Of a stretch of 64,000 nucleotides of DNA, positions 18,820 through 28,234 are shown piece after piece. The stretch is from Streptomyces sp. NBC_01288. GTDB taxonomy: Bacteria > Actinomycetota > Actinomycetes > Streptomycetales > Streptomycetaceae. The position numbers and the translations under genes are program-made. The notes under the pieces were generated by a model. It worked only from the letters and a program-made list of their open reading frames with translations, was not told the origin of the DNA and searched no databases. The stretch covers positions 620,001-684,000 of the forward strand of contig NZ_CP108427.1 in assembly GCF_035982055.1 (NCBI RefSeq), written 5' to 3'. Position 1 is the first letter of the stretch, and the number at the start of each line of letters is the position of its first letter.

Positions 18820-18915
18820 CCGTACGTGATCTCTGCAGTACGTGGTCCCGGCAGTACGTCATTGCGGCTGTACGTCGTCACGGCCGCACGTCGTCACGGC
18901 CGTACGGCATCAGGG
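18820..18915. repeat. 16-bp tandem repeat, six copies
   Basis: Six 16-bp units run from 18820 to 18915; examples are CAGTACGTGGTCCCGG, CAGTACGTCATTGCGG, CTGTACGTCGTCACGG and CCGCACGTCGTCACGG. They fill the gap upstream of the MEDS gene and run into the last codon and stop of the LuxR-type gene. Each unit carries a GTACGT-like core. Confidence 0.8.
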
Positions 18916-21237
18916 GCGGGTGACCCGACGCGCCTGCGCCCAGACGGCGACCTGGCTGCGCGAGGTGAAGCCCAACTTGCTGAGGATGCGCTCCACATGG
19001 CCCTCCGCCGTGCGCAGCGCGACGACCAGCCGGTCGGCGATCTGCTGGTTGGTCAGCCCCTCGGCGATCAGCTCGGCGACCTCCGTCTCGCGGCGGGTGA
19101 GCGGGCTGTCGAACACCGGCCGGGGCGCGGACTCCCGCTCACCCAGCGCGTAGGCCACCGCGTGGTCCGAGGTGAGTTCGAGGCCCTCGCGGTAGGCGTT
19201 CTTGAATCCGTCGCCCAGCAGTGCGCGGGCGCCGTCCTCGGCCTCGGTGCGCACCGGGCCGTGGGACGGGGTGCGGTCCAGTGCGACGTGCGCGTCCTGC
19301 CAGATCCGTTTGGCGGCGCCCAGCAGAACGGCGGCGGGGCGGCCCTCGCCGTCGCGGGCGTGGACCGCGGCGAGCAGTTCCAGCGTCATGCCGGTGCCGA
19401 ACACATCACCGACCGCCCGCTTGAGCCGTAGGCACTCCCGGGCGTGGACCCTGGCCGACACCTGGTCCCCCTTGGCCCACTCGGCGAAGGCGAGGATGCG
19501 CAGGAGGTAGGAGTGGATCCACTGTTCGCCGTAAGTCAGACAGACCTGCCGGAACTCCTCGCACAGGGCCATCGCACGGTCGAACTCGCCCTGGATCGCT
19601 AGGACATGGGCCAGTTCCACGTACTTGAAGCCGACGAGGCTCATCGACTCGCCCTCGCGCGGCGGGAGGGCGAGCGCCTCCTCGTACACGGCCCGCGCCC
19701 GTCCGTAGTCCCCGCTGATCAGGCAGGCGCCGCCACGGCCGAAGAAGGTGTGCGCCACCTCGGCCTCGTCGCCCAGCCGCAGGGCGAGTTCGCGGGCCTC
19801 CTCGACGAGTGGCGCGGCCCGGCCGGCGTTGCCCTGGCTGAGCAGCATCAGGGCGAGGGCCCACAGGGCGCGGGCCCGTGCGACGGTCGGCTCGGGGGCG
19901 GCGGCGAGCAGTCGCTCCAGCCAGTACCGGCCCTCGACCAGGGCGCCGGTCGCGAACCAGAAGAACCACAGATGCCCGGCCAGCTTCAGCCCGGCCCGCA
20001 ACTCCCCCGGTGTGTTCAGACAGAACTCGAACGCCGAGCGGATGAGATCCGACTCCGCGTGCAACCGCCGGACCAACTCCGGCTGCTCGGGGCCGAACCA
20101 GCGCCGCTCGCACTCCTCGACGAAGTCCAGGCACCAGTCCCGCACCCGGCGCCGGGCCGCCTCCTCCGCGTGGGCGCCGTCCTCGCGGAGCCGGTCGAGG
20201 CCGTACTGCCGGATCGATTCCAGCATCCGGTACCGGGCGTGGACGGCGTCGCCGTCCCGGACCAGCAGCGACTTGTCCACCAAGCCGGCGACGGCGTCCA
20301 CCAGTTCGTCACGGTCGAGCCCGGGACCGGCGCACACCTCCTCGGCCGCGCCCAGGTCGAAGCTCCCGGTGAAGACGGAGGCGCGCGCCCACACCGTCTG
20401 TTCCTCGCGGGTGCACAGGTCATGGCTCCAGTCGACGGCCGCGCGCAGGGTGCGGTGCCGGGGCAAGGTGTCCTCACTGCCCCCGCTGTCGGCCAGCAAC
20501 CGGTAACGGCGGTCGAGGCGGTCGAGCAGCTGCTGCACGCCGAGGGCGCGCATCCGTACCGCCGCCAGTTCGATCGCGAGCGGCAGCCCGTCCAGCCGAC
20601 GGCACAGGGCGGCCACCGCGTCCTGGTTGGCCGTGGTGAGGGAGAACCCGGGCAGTACGGCGGCGGCCCGGTCGGCGAAGAGGGCCAGTGCCGGGTACTC
20701 CAGCGCGGGTTTCGCCGGCAGCGGCTCGCCCGCCGTGGGAGTCGCCAACGGCTGTAGTTCCAGGACGTGTTGGGCGGTCACATCCAGCGGATGTCTGCTG
20801 GTGGCCAGCACCCGCACCGCCGCGGTCTCCGCGAGAAGCGTCTCGACGAGCCGTGCGCACGCGTCCGCCAGGTGTTCACAGTTGTCCAGGACGAGCAGCG
20901 TCTCCCGGTCCTGGAGATGGTCGACGAGGACCCGCACCGGCGAACGACCCGACACGTCACGGATGTTGAGGGCCTCGATCAGGGCGAGCGGCACCAGCGA
21001 GGCATCCCGTACACCGGCCAGCTGCACGATGTGCACCCCGTCGGCGAACGCCCGCGCCAGCCGGGGCACGGCGTGCAGCACCAGCCGGGTCTTGCCGACC
21101 CCGCCCGTCCCGGTCAGACTCACCAACCGGTGGGCGCCCACCAGACGCTTGACCTCGGCGGTCTCCTGACGCCGGCCGACGAAACTCGACGCCCTCACGG
21201 GTCGGCCGATGATCTGCCTTGTCACGGATACCTGCAC
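18910..21237 (-). CDS. NB-ARC/AAA ATPase - LuxR-type transcriptional regulator
   Basis: 775 residues. After a short lead (FVGRRQETAEVKRL) comes a nucleotide-binding domain with Walker A TGTGGVGKT (about 42-50) and Walker B TLLVLDNCEH, a TPR-like helical middle region (about 400-680) and a C-terminal LuxR helix-turn-helix (TRRETEVAELIAEGLTNQQI). Regulators of this shape sense a ligand through the ATPase and TPR parts and activate nearby or pathway genes. GTG 21237 is the likely start, with an in-frame GTG a few codons later as the alternative. Its target is not evident; the MEDS gene lies downstream and the alpha-galactosidase module ends upstream. Confidence 0.88.
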   Translation of the reverse strand: MQVSVTRQIIGRPVRASSFVGRRQETAEVKRLVGAHRLVSLTGTGGVGKTRLVLHAVPRLARAFADGVHIVQLAGVRDASLVPLALIEALNIRDVSGRSPVRVLVDHLQDRETLLVLDNCEHLADACARLVETLLAETAAVRVLATSRHPLDVTAQHVLELQPLATPTAGEPLPAKPALEYPALALFADRAAAVLPGFSLTTANQDAVAALCRRLDGLPLAIELAAVRMRALGVQQLLDRLDRRYRLLADSGGSEDTLPRHRTLRAAVDWSHDLCTREEQTVWARASVFTGSFDLGAAEEVCAGPGLDRDELVDAVAGLVDKSLLVRDGDAVHARYRMLESIRQYGLDRLREDGAHAEEAARRRVRDWCLDFVEECERRWFGPEQPELVRRLHAESDLIRSAFEFCLNTPGELRAGLKLAGHLWFFWFATGALVEGRYWLERLLAAAPEPTVARARALWALALMLLSQGNAGRAAPLVEEARELALRLGDEAEVAHTFFGRGGACLISGDYGRARAVYEEALALPPREGESMSLVGFKYVELAHVLAIQGEFDRAMALCEEFRQVCLTYGEQWIHSYLLRILAFAEWAKGDQVSARVHARECLRLKRAVGDVFGTGMTLELLAAVHARDGEGRPAAVLLGAAKRIWQDAHVALDRTPSHGPVRTEAEDGARALLGDGFKNAYREGLELTSDHAVAYALGERESAPRPVFDSPLTRRETEVAELIAEGLTNQQIADRLVVALRTAEGHVERILSKLGFTSRSQVAVWAQARRVTRP

Positions 21238-21397
21238 AATCGGTCCCGCCTCCGAAAGTGGACTTCAAGAACTGTAGGGGCGGGAAGCGGACGAAGCATC
21301 CGCAGCCCGGCATTGCCAGTTGAAGGCCCTTTTCTGACGGAACATGCACGAAATCCGCCGCATGCCGATCACCGGTGGATCAGCCGTGCAACGACAG

Positions 21398-21438
21398 CGG
21401 TGGAGTCCTCCGGCCCAGCGGACGGGAGGACTCCACCG
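21398..21438 (-). terminator. Strong terminator-like hairpin after the GH36 gene
   Basis: Perfect 14-bp arms CGGTGGAGTCCTCC (21398-21411) and GGAGGACTCCACCG (21425-21438) enclose a 13-nt loop, 28 bp past the GH36 stop. It would isolate the sugar module from the LuxR gene. Confidence 0.75.
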
Positions 21439-21466
21439 GACGGAAGGACGCCGGCGACCCTACGAC

Positions 21467-23593
21467 TCAGCCGGCGCTCAGCCGCACGAGGACAGCGGTG
21501 TCGGTGCGAGGCAGCGACACCGTCAACCGCCCCTCGGCCGCGTCCCATTGCACACCCGCGTCCGAGGTCCCCGGGTACAGCACGGTCGCGTGCACCGAGG
21601 CACCGCGCAGATGCGGGACCGTGAGAGCGCGGCCGGTGTCGTCCGACGTCCGTCTCCACACCATGACGTACGTGGACTCCGCCCCCCGCAGCCCGTGCGC
21701 GATCCACCCGTCCTCCCAGCCGGGAAGTCCCAGCGGCCAGAACGGATGCCCCGTGCCGATCTCCCCCCGGACCTCCTTGTAGACGGAGACCGCCGAGCGG
21801 ACGAGGTCGAACTGCTCGTCGTTCATGAGGTTGAGGAAGCCGGAGAGGTGGATACGGCCGAGGAGCGGGCCGGTGAGGGTGAAGGCGATCTCGTCGAAGG
21901 TCTGGTCCGGCTGCGGGTACGCCCACACCGCGGCCTGCTCCGGCGTGGCCGCGGTGGCCGCCGCCGCGGTGATGGGCGGGTAGCGCAGCGGGTCCTGCTG
22001 GTCGCTGGTGGACTGGAGCTGGGCGACGGCCAGTTGGGCGTAGTCCCAGCGCAGACCGCCCGATCCGCAGTTCTCCAGCACGAGTCGGGGATGACGGTCG
22101 AGGAGTCCGGCCATCCAGTCGAGGTGGGCACGGTGGTGCCCGAGCAGTCCGGCGCCCGCGCTCTCGGTCCCGTTCTCGGTGCCGGGGCCGATGTTGATGT
22201 TGTAGTCGAGCTTCAGATACCCGACGCCCCACTCCCCCACCAGCCGGTCCACGACCTCGTCGAGATGCGCGCGGGCGGCCGGGTGGCGCAGGTCGAGGTG
22301 GTGCCGGCCGTGTTCCGTGACGCGCAGGCCGCCGCGCCGGAAGAACGCCTCGGGCGGCAGGGTCTGCGCCAACGGGCTGCGTACGCCCACGACTTCGGGT
22401 TCGAGCCAGAGGCCCGGGGTCATCCCGCGCTTCGTGATGGCGTCGAGGACTTCCTGGATGCCGCCCGGGAAACGGTTGGCCGCGGGCTCCCACGCGCCGA
22501 CGGAGTCCCACCAGCCCTGGGCGTCGTCGTCGTACCAGCCCGCGTCGATGACGAAGACCTCGGCGCCCGCGTCCGCCGCCGACTCGACGAGCGGCAGGAG
22601 CCGTTCGGTGGTGGGGTCGCCGTTCAGGGTGTTCATGTAGTCGTTGTAGATCACCGGGAGGGTGCGGTGGTCGGGGTGGTCGCGGCGGATGCCCCGGCGG
22701 TAGTCCGTGAGGGTGCCGAAGGCGGCGTCCAGGCCGCCGGTCTCCGCGCGGACGAGGACGGCGGGGACGGTGTGGAAGTCCTCGCCGGGGGCGAGGAGTT
22801 GGTGCCATTGGTGGTGGGCGTCGTCGGGGCCGAACAGGGCGATGTAGGCCCCGCCCTCGCGTTCGCCGGTCTCGAAGCGCCAGCCCGCGCTGGACTCGAT
22901 CTGCCACAGCCAGGCGTTGCCCTCCGGGTCGGTGAGGGCGGCGACCGGGAGGTGCCGGCCGGTGGACCAACTCCCTTGTGAGGAGCGCTCGAAGCAGCCG
23001 CGCCCCTCGCGCCCGTGGGCGAACCGGCTCAACGGCACGACCTCGTCGCGGAGTTCGGCCTGATGCCAACGGCACTCGGCGAGCCAGTCGTTGTCGGCCC
23101 AGTGCAGGGTCAGCCCGTCGAGGCCGTCCTCGACAACGGAGGATTCGGCGACGGAGGAGGTGATCCCGCCGAGGGTCAGGGTCGTCACGCTCTCCAACCG
23201 GAGCGGCTCGGCACCCTCGTTGACCAGCCGCACCCGCGAGCGCAGGAAGCTCGCACCGGGGCTCGCCTCCAGGGTGACCTCGGCGGCCAGTCCGGTCACC
23301 GGGTCCACGAGCCGGATCGTCGTACGCTCCAGGCCGCCGTCCCGCAGTGTCCGCGTGTCATGGCTGCGGTAGGCCAGGCGCTCGCCGATGGCCGTCTCGA
23401 TGAAACGCTCCCCCGACCACAGGCGCCCGTGACCGGTCGCGGTGACCTCGACGAGGGGGACCAGGCGATCCCAGTCCTGGTCGGGATTTCCCAGTCTCAC
23501 CGACCCGTTGGCGTCCAGGACGGCATGCAACCCGAGCTCCGGGTGCGACCAGATACGGGACCTCTCGGCTGTTTCGACGACACTGGTCAACAC
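21467..23593 (-). CDS. Cytoplasmic GH36 alpha-galactosidase
   Basis: 708 residues from GTG 23593 (AAGGGG upstream; TTG 23590 is also possible). There is no signal peptide. A large N-terminal beta-sandwich is followed by the catalytic barrel: FVIDAGWYDDD, the nucleophile region YLKLDYNINIG (Asp463), ENCGSGGLRWDYAQ and the acid/base region STSDQQDP (Asp531/Asp534). These fit GH36 alpha-galactosidase. It is divergent from a LacI regulator and belongs with the importer and ara genes. I infer that it splits an imported alpha-galactosyl-arabinose; melibiose or raffinose-type sugars are alternatives. Confidence 0.88.
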   Translation of the reverse strand: MLTSVVETAERSRIWSHPELGLHAVLDANGSVRLGNPDQDWDRLVPLVEVTATGHGRLWSGERFIETAIGERLAYRSHDTRTLRDGGLERTTIRLVDPVTGLAAEVTLEASPGASFLRSRVRLVNEGAEPLRLESVTTLTLGGITSSVAESSVVEDGLDGLTLHWADNDWLAECRWHQAELRDEVVPLSRFAHGREGRGCFERSSQGSWSTGRHLPVAALTDPEGNAWLWQIESSAGWRFETGEREGGAYIALFGPDDAHHQWHQLLAPGEDFHTVPAVLVRAETGGLDAAFGTLTDYRRGIRRDHPDHRTLPVIYNDYMNTLNGDPTTERLLPLVESAADAGAEVFVIDAGWYDDDAQGWWDSVGAWEPAANRFPGGIQEVLDAITKRGMTPGLWLEPEVVGVRSPLAQTLPPEAFFRRGGLRVTEHGRHHLDLRHPAARAHLDEVVDRLVGEWGVGYLKLDYNINIGPGTENGTESAGAGLLGHHRAHLDWMAGLLDRHPRLVLENCGSGGLRWDYAQLAVAQLQSTSDQQDPLRYPPITAAAATAATPEQAAVWAYPQPDQTFDEIAFTLTGPLLGRIHLSGFLNLMNDEQFDLVRSAVSVYKEVRGEIGTGHPFWPLGLPGWEDGWIAHGLRGAESTYVMVWRRTSDDTGRALTVPHLRGASVHATVLYPGTSDAGVQWDAAEGRLTVSLPRTDTAVLVRLSAG

Positions 23594-23724
23594 AATTTCC
23601 CCTTCTGGGACAGTTCGGTCCTGCGGCTCTCGTACAGGCGCTGAACTGGGGCTTCTCACCCGCCAGGCGGGAACTCTCCGCTCCGGCCGGTGTGTTCGAA
23701 AGGTAAATCCCCAGTTACGGTCTC

Positions 23725-23753
23725 TTGACGCCCACGTTGTGACCGCTCACAAT
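23725..23753 (+). promoter_or_regulatory. Promoter of the LacI gene, probably leaderless
   Basis: TTGACG (23725-23730), 17-nt spacer and CACAAT (23748-23753) would place transcription start at about 23760, which is the A of the LacI start codon. No ribosome-binding site is seen, consistent with a leaderless transcript. The -10 region overlaps the operator. Confidence 0.55.
23737..23752. promoter_or_regulatory. LacI operator candidate 1 (near-ideal lac-type palindrome)
   Basis: TTGTGACCGCTCACAA has perfect 6-bp arms and differs from the symmetric lac operator core TTGTGAGCGCTCACAA at one position. It lies between the GH36 and LacI genes and would control both. Confidence 0.7.
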
Positions 23754-23759
23754 CCTCGC

Positions 23760-24830
23760 ATGGATGTGACCGGTCACACAAGCTTCGGCGGCCACGGCGA
23801 CCCCCCTCAGGGGCCGCAGAAAGCCGCCAGTATCCGCGACGTCGCGGCTGCCGCAGGCGTCTCCTACCAGACCGTTTCGCGGGTCATCAACGGCCACCCG
23901 AACGTCAAGGAGGAGACCCGAAAGCGCGTCGACGCCGCCATCCAGACCCTCGGCTTCCGGCGCAACGCCACCGCGTTCGCCCTCGCCAGCGGGGTCACCC
24001 GATCGGTCACGGTCATCACGTCGAACACCGTCCTCTACGGCTATGCGGCCACCCTGCAAGGCCTGGAGGAGGCGTCCCGCGCCGCCGGATACGCGCTCGG
24101 TGTGCGGGTGGTGACCCCGGAGGACGACCTGGACCGGACGATCGCCGCGGCCGCCGACACCGGTGGCGGCCTGGTGGTCATCGGCTACGACCGCATCGGT
24201 GCCGCCGCCCTGGACCGCGTACCGGCACATGTGCCGTGCGCGGCGCTGGTGGAGGCACCGGCGCCGGGCCGGACACCCGGCCGGCCGGCGGTGTGGGCCG
24301 ACGACCGTGAGGCGGCCCGTGCCGCCACCGAGCACCTGTTGTCGCTCGGGCACGCGAACGTCCACTACGTAGCGATTCCCGCCTCGACCGGAACCCGGCG
24401 CCTGGCGGGCCCCCGAGCCGAGGGCTGGCGCCAGGCCCTGGAAGCGGCCGGCATCACCCCGCCCCCGCCGTCCGGCAAGGGCTGGGACGCCCAAGCCGGC
24501 TACGAGGCGGGGAAGAAGCTCGCCCGGAACAAGGACGTCACCGCGATCCTGTGCGGCAACGACGACCTGGCACTGGGTGTGCTGCGCGCCCTGCATCACG
24601 CGGGCCGACGGGTACCGGAGGACGTCAGCGTCATCGGCTTCGACGACGCCCCGCACTCCGGATTCGTCACCCCGTCCCTCACCACCGTCCGCATGGACTT
24701 CCACGGTCTCGGCCGCGCCGCGTTCGGGCTGCTGCGCGCCCAACTCGACACCGATCAGCAGGAGTCGGCGCCGGTACCGGCCGAACCCACCCTCATCCTC
24801 CGGGAGAGCTCGGGGCCACGGGAGGCCTGA
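23760..24830 (+). CDS. LacI-family repressor of module 1
   Basis: 356 residues. The N-terminal helix-turn-helix and hinge are ASIRDVAAAAGVSYQTVSRV and the following INGHPNVKEETR. The rest is a periplasmic-binding-protein-like sugar-sensing domain ending in TLILRESSG. The recognition helix SYQTVSRV is close to that of E. coli LacI (TVSRV), matching the lac-like operator just upstream. The ATG at 23760 has no Shine-Dalgarno sequence and coincides with the predicted transcript start. It is divergent from GH36 and followed by the importer genes, so it very likely represses both sides until a galactose- or arabinose-containing sugar binds. Confidence 0.9.
   Translation: MDVTGHTSFGGHGDPPQGPQKAASIRDVAAAAGVSYQTVSRVINGHPNVKEETRKRVDAAIQTLGFRRNATAFALASGVTRSVTVITSNTVLYGYAATLQGLEEASRAAGYALGVRVVTPEDDLDRTIAAAADTGGGLVVIGYDRIGAAALDRVPAHVPCAALVEAPAPGRTPGRPAVWADDREAARAATEHLLSLGHANVHYVAIPASTGTRRLAGPRAEGWRQALEAAGITPPPPSGKGWDAQAGYEAGKKLARNKDVTAILCGNDDLALGVLRALHHAGRRVPEDVSVIGFDDAPHSGFVTPSLTTVRMDFHGLGRAAFGLLRAQLDTDQQESAPVPAEPTLILRESSGPREA
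23765..23778. promoter_or_regulatory. LacI operator candidate 2 inside the first codons
   Basis: TGTGACCGGTCACA is a perfect 14-bp palindrome in codons 2-7 of the LacI gene, centred 27 bp from operator candidate 1 and sharing its TGTGACC half-site. It suggests cooperative autoregulation. Confidence 0.6.
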
Positions 24831-24969
24831 GCCGGACGTCCGTCATCGCCCTGTCCGTCACGTCCGCCGTACCCGCCCTCGCCGTATCCGTCAGCCGTCT
24901 TCCCCGCAGTCGTCGCACATCAACGCAGCACAGCCCTGCCTTCCTTCCGCGTACGAACAAGGATCCGCC

Positions 24970-26283
24970 ATGAGAAGAGCCGTCTCCGTCCTTGCCACCG
25001 CCTGTGTCCTCGGGCTGACCGCCACCGCGTGCAGTGACAGCACCGGTGGCGCCACGACCGCCGCACCCGAGGGTTCGGTCAACCCGACCGCCTCCCTCAA
25101 GGGCGTCAAGCTCACCATGTGGGTCGCCCAGAACAGCGTCTCGGAGCCCAAGCAGGCCATCGAGGCGTTCGAGAAGGCCACCGGCGCCAAGATCAGCACC
25201 GAGGTCATACCGGACCCGTACGAGTCGAACGTCCCGACCAAGCTCGCCTCGGGCGTCAAGCCGGACCTGATGTTCTGGCAGCCCACGGGCAGCACCCTGC
25301 CGTTCGTCCAGCCGGCGAAGAACCTGCTGACCCTCGACAACGAGGACTGGGTCGCCAAGCTCGGCACCACGGAGAAGACCCTCGGCCAGGTCGACGGTCA
25401 CCGCTACGCGGCCATCGTCACCAGCCCCGCCGTGCTCGGCGTCTACTACAACAAGGACGTCTTCGCGAAGGCCGGCATCACCACCATGCCGAGCAGCTAC
25501 GACGAGCTGCTCGCCGACGCCACGAAGATCAAGTCGAAGGTCTCGGGCGTGGCCCCGTTCTTCGAGGTCGGCGGCGACAAGTGGCCGCTCCAGTGGCAGG
25601 TGCAGGCCCAGATGACGGATCTGCCGCAGTCGTTCTGGGACAACCTCAACAAGAACAAGGACAGTTGGACCAACAAGACCATCGTCGACGCGATCACCAA
25701 GTACAAGACGAAGGTCCTCGACGGCGGTCTGGCGCAGAAGAACTACAAGACGGCCACATTCGTCGACCAGGGCAAGGCGATCATGGACGGCAGTGCCGCG
25801 ATGGCCGTCAACGTCACCGCGCTCCAGTCCGAGATCCAGGCCACCTCCACCACGGCGGAGATGGACAAGAAGCTCGGCTGGTTCCCCATCGCCAACAGCT
25901 CCGCGAAGGCCGAGTACTCGCCGGACCAGACGAACGGCGTCGTCGCCTTCAACACCGGTGACACCAAGCGGCAGAACGCGGCCCGGCAGTTCATGTCCTT
26001 CTGGCTCGGCCCGGACTACCCGGCCTACATCAAGGCCAACAAGCTGGTGTCGGTGGAGCCTTCGGTGGCCAACCCCGACGGCCTGCCGCAGACCGCGATC
26101 GCCCAGGCCAAGGCCCTGTCCAGCGCCCAGGGCGTCTTCCAGGTCAAGGCGCTCACCGCCCCGGACCTGCACCTCGCGCTCGCCGACATGATCTACGGCA
26201 AGAAGACCCCGCTCCAGGTCGCCCAAGCTGCCGAGGACCAGTTCAAGCAGGTCCTCAAGGCACGCGGCGTCACCGGTTTCTGA
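24970..26283 (+). CDS. Sugar ABC transporter, lipoprotein substrate-binding protein (module 1)
   Basis: 437 residues. The N-terminal signal ends in a lipobox with Cys21 (LTATACSDS), so the mature protein is anchored to the outer face of the membrane. The body is a family-1 extracellular solute-binding fold (KLTMWVAQNSVSEPKQAIEAF, then ALADMIYGKKTPLQVAQAAE). It is followed by two permease genes and belongs to a CUT1-type importer for oligosaccharides. The ligand is inferred from context: a galactosyl-arabinose-type disaccharide. 139 bp separate it from the LacI gene. Confidence 0.9.
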   Translation: MRRAVSVLATACVLGLTATACSDSTGGATTAAPEGSVNPTASLKGVKLTMWVAQNSVSEPKQAIEAFEKATGAKISTEVIPDPYESNVPTKLASGVKPDLMFWQPTGSTLPFVQPAKNLLTLDNEDWVAKLGTTEKTLGQVDGHRYAAIVTSPAVLGVYYNKDVFAKAGITTMPSSYDELLADATKIKSKVSGVAPFFEVGGDKWPLQWQVQAQMTDLPQSFWDNLNKNKDSWTNKTIVDAITKYKTKVLDGGLAQKNYKTATFVDQGKAIMDGSAAMAVNVTALQSEIQATSTTAEMDKKLGWFPIANSSAKAEYSPDQTNGVVAFNTGDTKRQNAARQFMSFWLGPDYPAYIKANKLVSVEPSVANPDGLPQTAIAQAKALSSAQGVFQVKALTAPDLHLALADMIYGKKTPLQVAQAAEDQFKQVLKARGVTGF

Positions 26284-26359
26284 CCGGCGCCACTGAGCCA
26301 GCCCTTCCCCCCGGGCCGCCCGTCGGCGGCGTGCCCGGGGCCGTACCGGAGGTAAGAAA

Positions 26360-27331
26360 GTGGTGGACACCGCCACGATGGACGCTCTCGACGCCACGCG
26401 CGCGAAGGACCGGGACCGAGACCGGGACAGCGCCCAGGACAGGCCGTCCCGTCGTAACCGGCTCCGCGGCAAGGCCAACCAGCCGTGGTGGTTCGCCCTG
26501 CCCGCGCTCGCCGTGTTCGGCGTGTTCTTCCTGCTGCCGAATCTGCTGAACTTCGTCTACCCGTTCACCGACTGGTCGGCGTTCCACTCGCAGATCGGCT
26601 TCGTGGGACTGTCGAACTTCAGCACCATCCTGCATGACGGGTCGATGGCCCGTGACATCCGCATCACCCTGGAGTACGCGGTCCTCGTGGCCGTCTTCCA
26701 GAACGGCTTCGGTCTCGCCCTGGCCCTGCTGCTGGAGCGCGACACCCGCTTCAACCGCTTCTTCCGCGCGGTGTTCTTCCTCCCGGTACTGATCTCCGCG
26801 CTCGCCGTCGGCTACATCTTCCGCGCCCTGCTCGCCCAGGACGGAGCGCTCAACAGCGTGCTGTCCTCGCTCGCGGGACACCATGTCGACACCCCCTGGC
26901 TCGGCTCGACCACCTGGACGCTGGTGGTGGTGACCCTCATCCACGGCTGGAAGTGGATGGGCCTGGCCATGCTGATCTATCTGGCGGGCCTGAAGAGCAT
27001 GCCCGGTGACGTCCTGGAGGCGGCCCGGATCGACGGGGCCGGCTGGTGGCGCACCTTCTGGTCGGTGAGGTTCCCGCTGCTCGCGCCCGCCGTCACCTTC
27101 AACGTGACGACCGCGCTGATCGGCTCCATGAACACCTTCGACATCGTGCAGGCGACCACCGGAGGCGGTCCCGGCAGCGAGACCGAGGTCTTCAACATCT
27201 ACATGTTCCGCATCTTCGGCCAGGGCCTGTACGCGCAGGCGTCCGCGATGAGCCTGGTGCTCTTCCTCATCGTCGTCGTCCTCGCCGTGCCCGTCATCGT
27301 CGGCCTGCGCCGCAGGGAGAACAACCAGTGA
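26360..27331 (+). CDS. Sugar ABC transporter permease, MalF type (module 1)
   Basis: 323 residues, about six membrane segments after a charged N-terminus of about 40 residues. The EAA loop reads EAARIDGAGWWRTFWSV, the contact site for the ATPase. GTG 26360 has a perfect GGAGGT six bases upstream. It forms the transmembrane channel together with the next gene. No ATPase gene is present in the module, so a shared MsiK-type ATPase encoded elsewhere is expected, as is usual for Streptomyces sugar importers. Confidence 0.9.
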   Translation: MVDTATMDALDATRAKDRDRDRDSAQDRPSRRNRLRGKANQPWWFALPALAVFGVFFLLPNLLNFVYPFTDWSAFHSQIGFVGLSNFSTILHDGSMARDIRITLEYAVLVAVFQNGFGLALALLLERDTRFNRFFRAVFFLPVLISALAVGYIFRALLAQDGALNSVLSSLAGHHVDTPWLGSTTWTLVVVTLIHGWKWMGLAMLIYLAGLKSMPGDVLEAARIDGAGWWRTFWSVRFPLLAPAVTFNVTTALIGSMNTFDIVQATTGGGPGSETEVFNIYMFRIFGQGLYAQASAMSLVLFLIVVVLAVPVIVGLRRRENNQ

Positions 27332-28182
27332 CCACCGTTACCGCGTTCGCCCCCGCGCACCGGCGCCCGCTGCGCTGGGTCCAGCCGCTCGTCGTCCTGA
27401 TCATCGCCGGCGTCACCATCGGCATCCCGCTCTGGCTGGTCGCGGTCACCTCGTTCAAACCGCAGGCCGAGGCGATCAAGCCCAACCTCTCGCTGCCGCA
27501 CCACGTCCAGGCCGCCGCGAACTACAAGCAGAGCTTCGACGAGGGCAAGATCGTCCAGGGCTTCGTCAACAGCCTCCTGGTCGTCGCCCCGTCCGTCGTC
27601 CTCGTCCTGCTCCTCGGAGCGGGCGCCGCCTGGGTGTTCGCCCGCCGCAAGGGCCGCCTGGTCAACACCCTGTACGCGCTGAGCATCAGCGGCCTGCTGC
27701 TGCCGCCCGCGGTGATCACCATCGTCATGGAACTGCGCCAACTCGGCCTGGCCGGCACCCGACCCGGCATGATCGGCGTCTACGCCGGGATGTACCTGTC
27801 CACCTCGATCTTCTTCATGACCGGCTTCATCCGCGCCCTCCCCGAGGAGTTGGAGGAGGCCGCCCGCATGGACGGCGCGGGCCCGATCCGCGTCTTCTTC
27901 CGCATCATCCTGCCGCTCCTGCGCCCGGTCATCGCCACCGCCACGATCATGGTGATGCTCTACGCCTGGAGCGACATCTTCTACGCCTTCTTCGTCCTCG
28001 GCGGAGGCGACAAGGCCACCCTGCCGCTCAACCTCTACCAGGTCGCCAACGCCCAGCTGTACCTCAACAACTGGCACCTGATCTTCGCCTACGTCGTGAT
28101 GATGAGCCTCCCCATGGTCCTCGTCTTCGTCATAGCGCAGCGCCGCATCGTCTCCGGCATCACGAGCGGCGCCGTCAAGTAG
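27328..28182 (+). CDS. Sugar ABC transporter permease, MalG type (module 1)
   Basis: 284 residues with six membrane segments; the EAA loop reads EEAARMDGAGPIRVFF. GTG 27328 overlaps the previous stop (GTGA), so translation is coupled and equal amounts of the two permeases are expected. The C-terminus (RRIVSGITSGAVK) is typical of MalG-type subunits. It is followed after 86 bp by the secreted glycosidase gene, with a hairpin in between. Confidence 0.9.
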   Translation: MTTVTAFAPAHRRPLRWVQPLVVLIIAGVTIGIPLWLVAVTSFKPQAEAIKPNLSLPHHVQAAANYKQSFDEGKIVQGFVNSLLVVAPSVVLVLLLGAGAAWVFARRKGRLVNTLYALSISGLLLPPAVITIVMELRQLGLAGTRPGMIGVYAGMYLSTSIFFMTGFIRALPEELEEAARMDGAGPIRVFFRIILPLLRPVIATATIMVMLYAWSDIFYAFFVLGGGDKATLPLNLYQVANAQLYLNNWHLIFAYVVMMSLPMVLVFVIAQRRIVSGITSGAVK

Positions 28183-28234
28183 CCCCCGGGCCGGGCCTGT
28201 TGAGCCGCCCCGGTCACCCCGAAGTACCCGACAG

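Noticed and set aside
18820..18915. CRISPR-like array of short repeats
   Set aside because: Units are contiguous 16-mers without unique spacers, and no cas genes are present.
24831..24969. Loose TCCGTCA-type repeats between LacI and the binding-protein gene
   Set aside because: Spacing and sequence are too irregular to call a repeat or operator.
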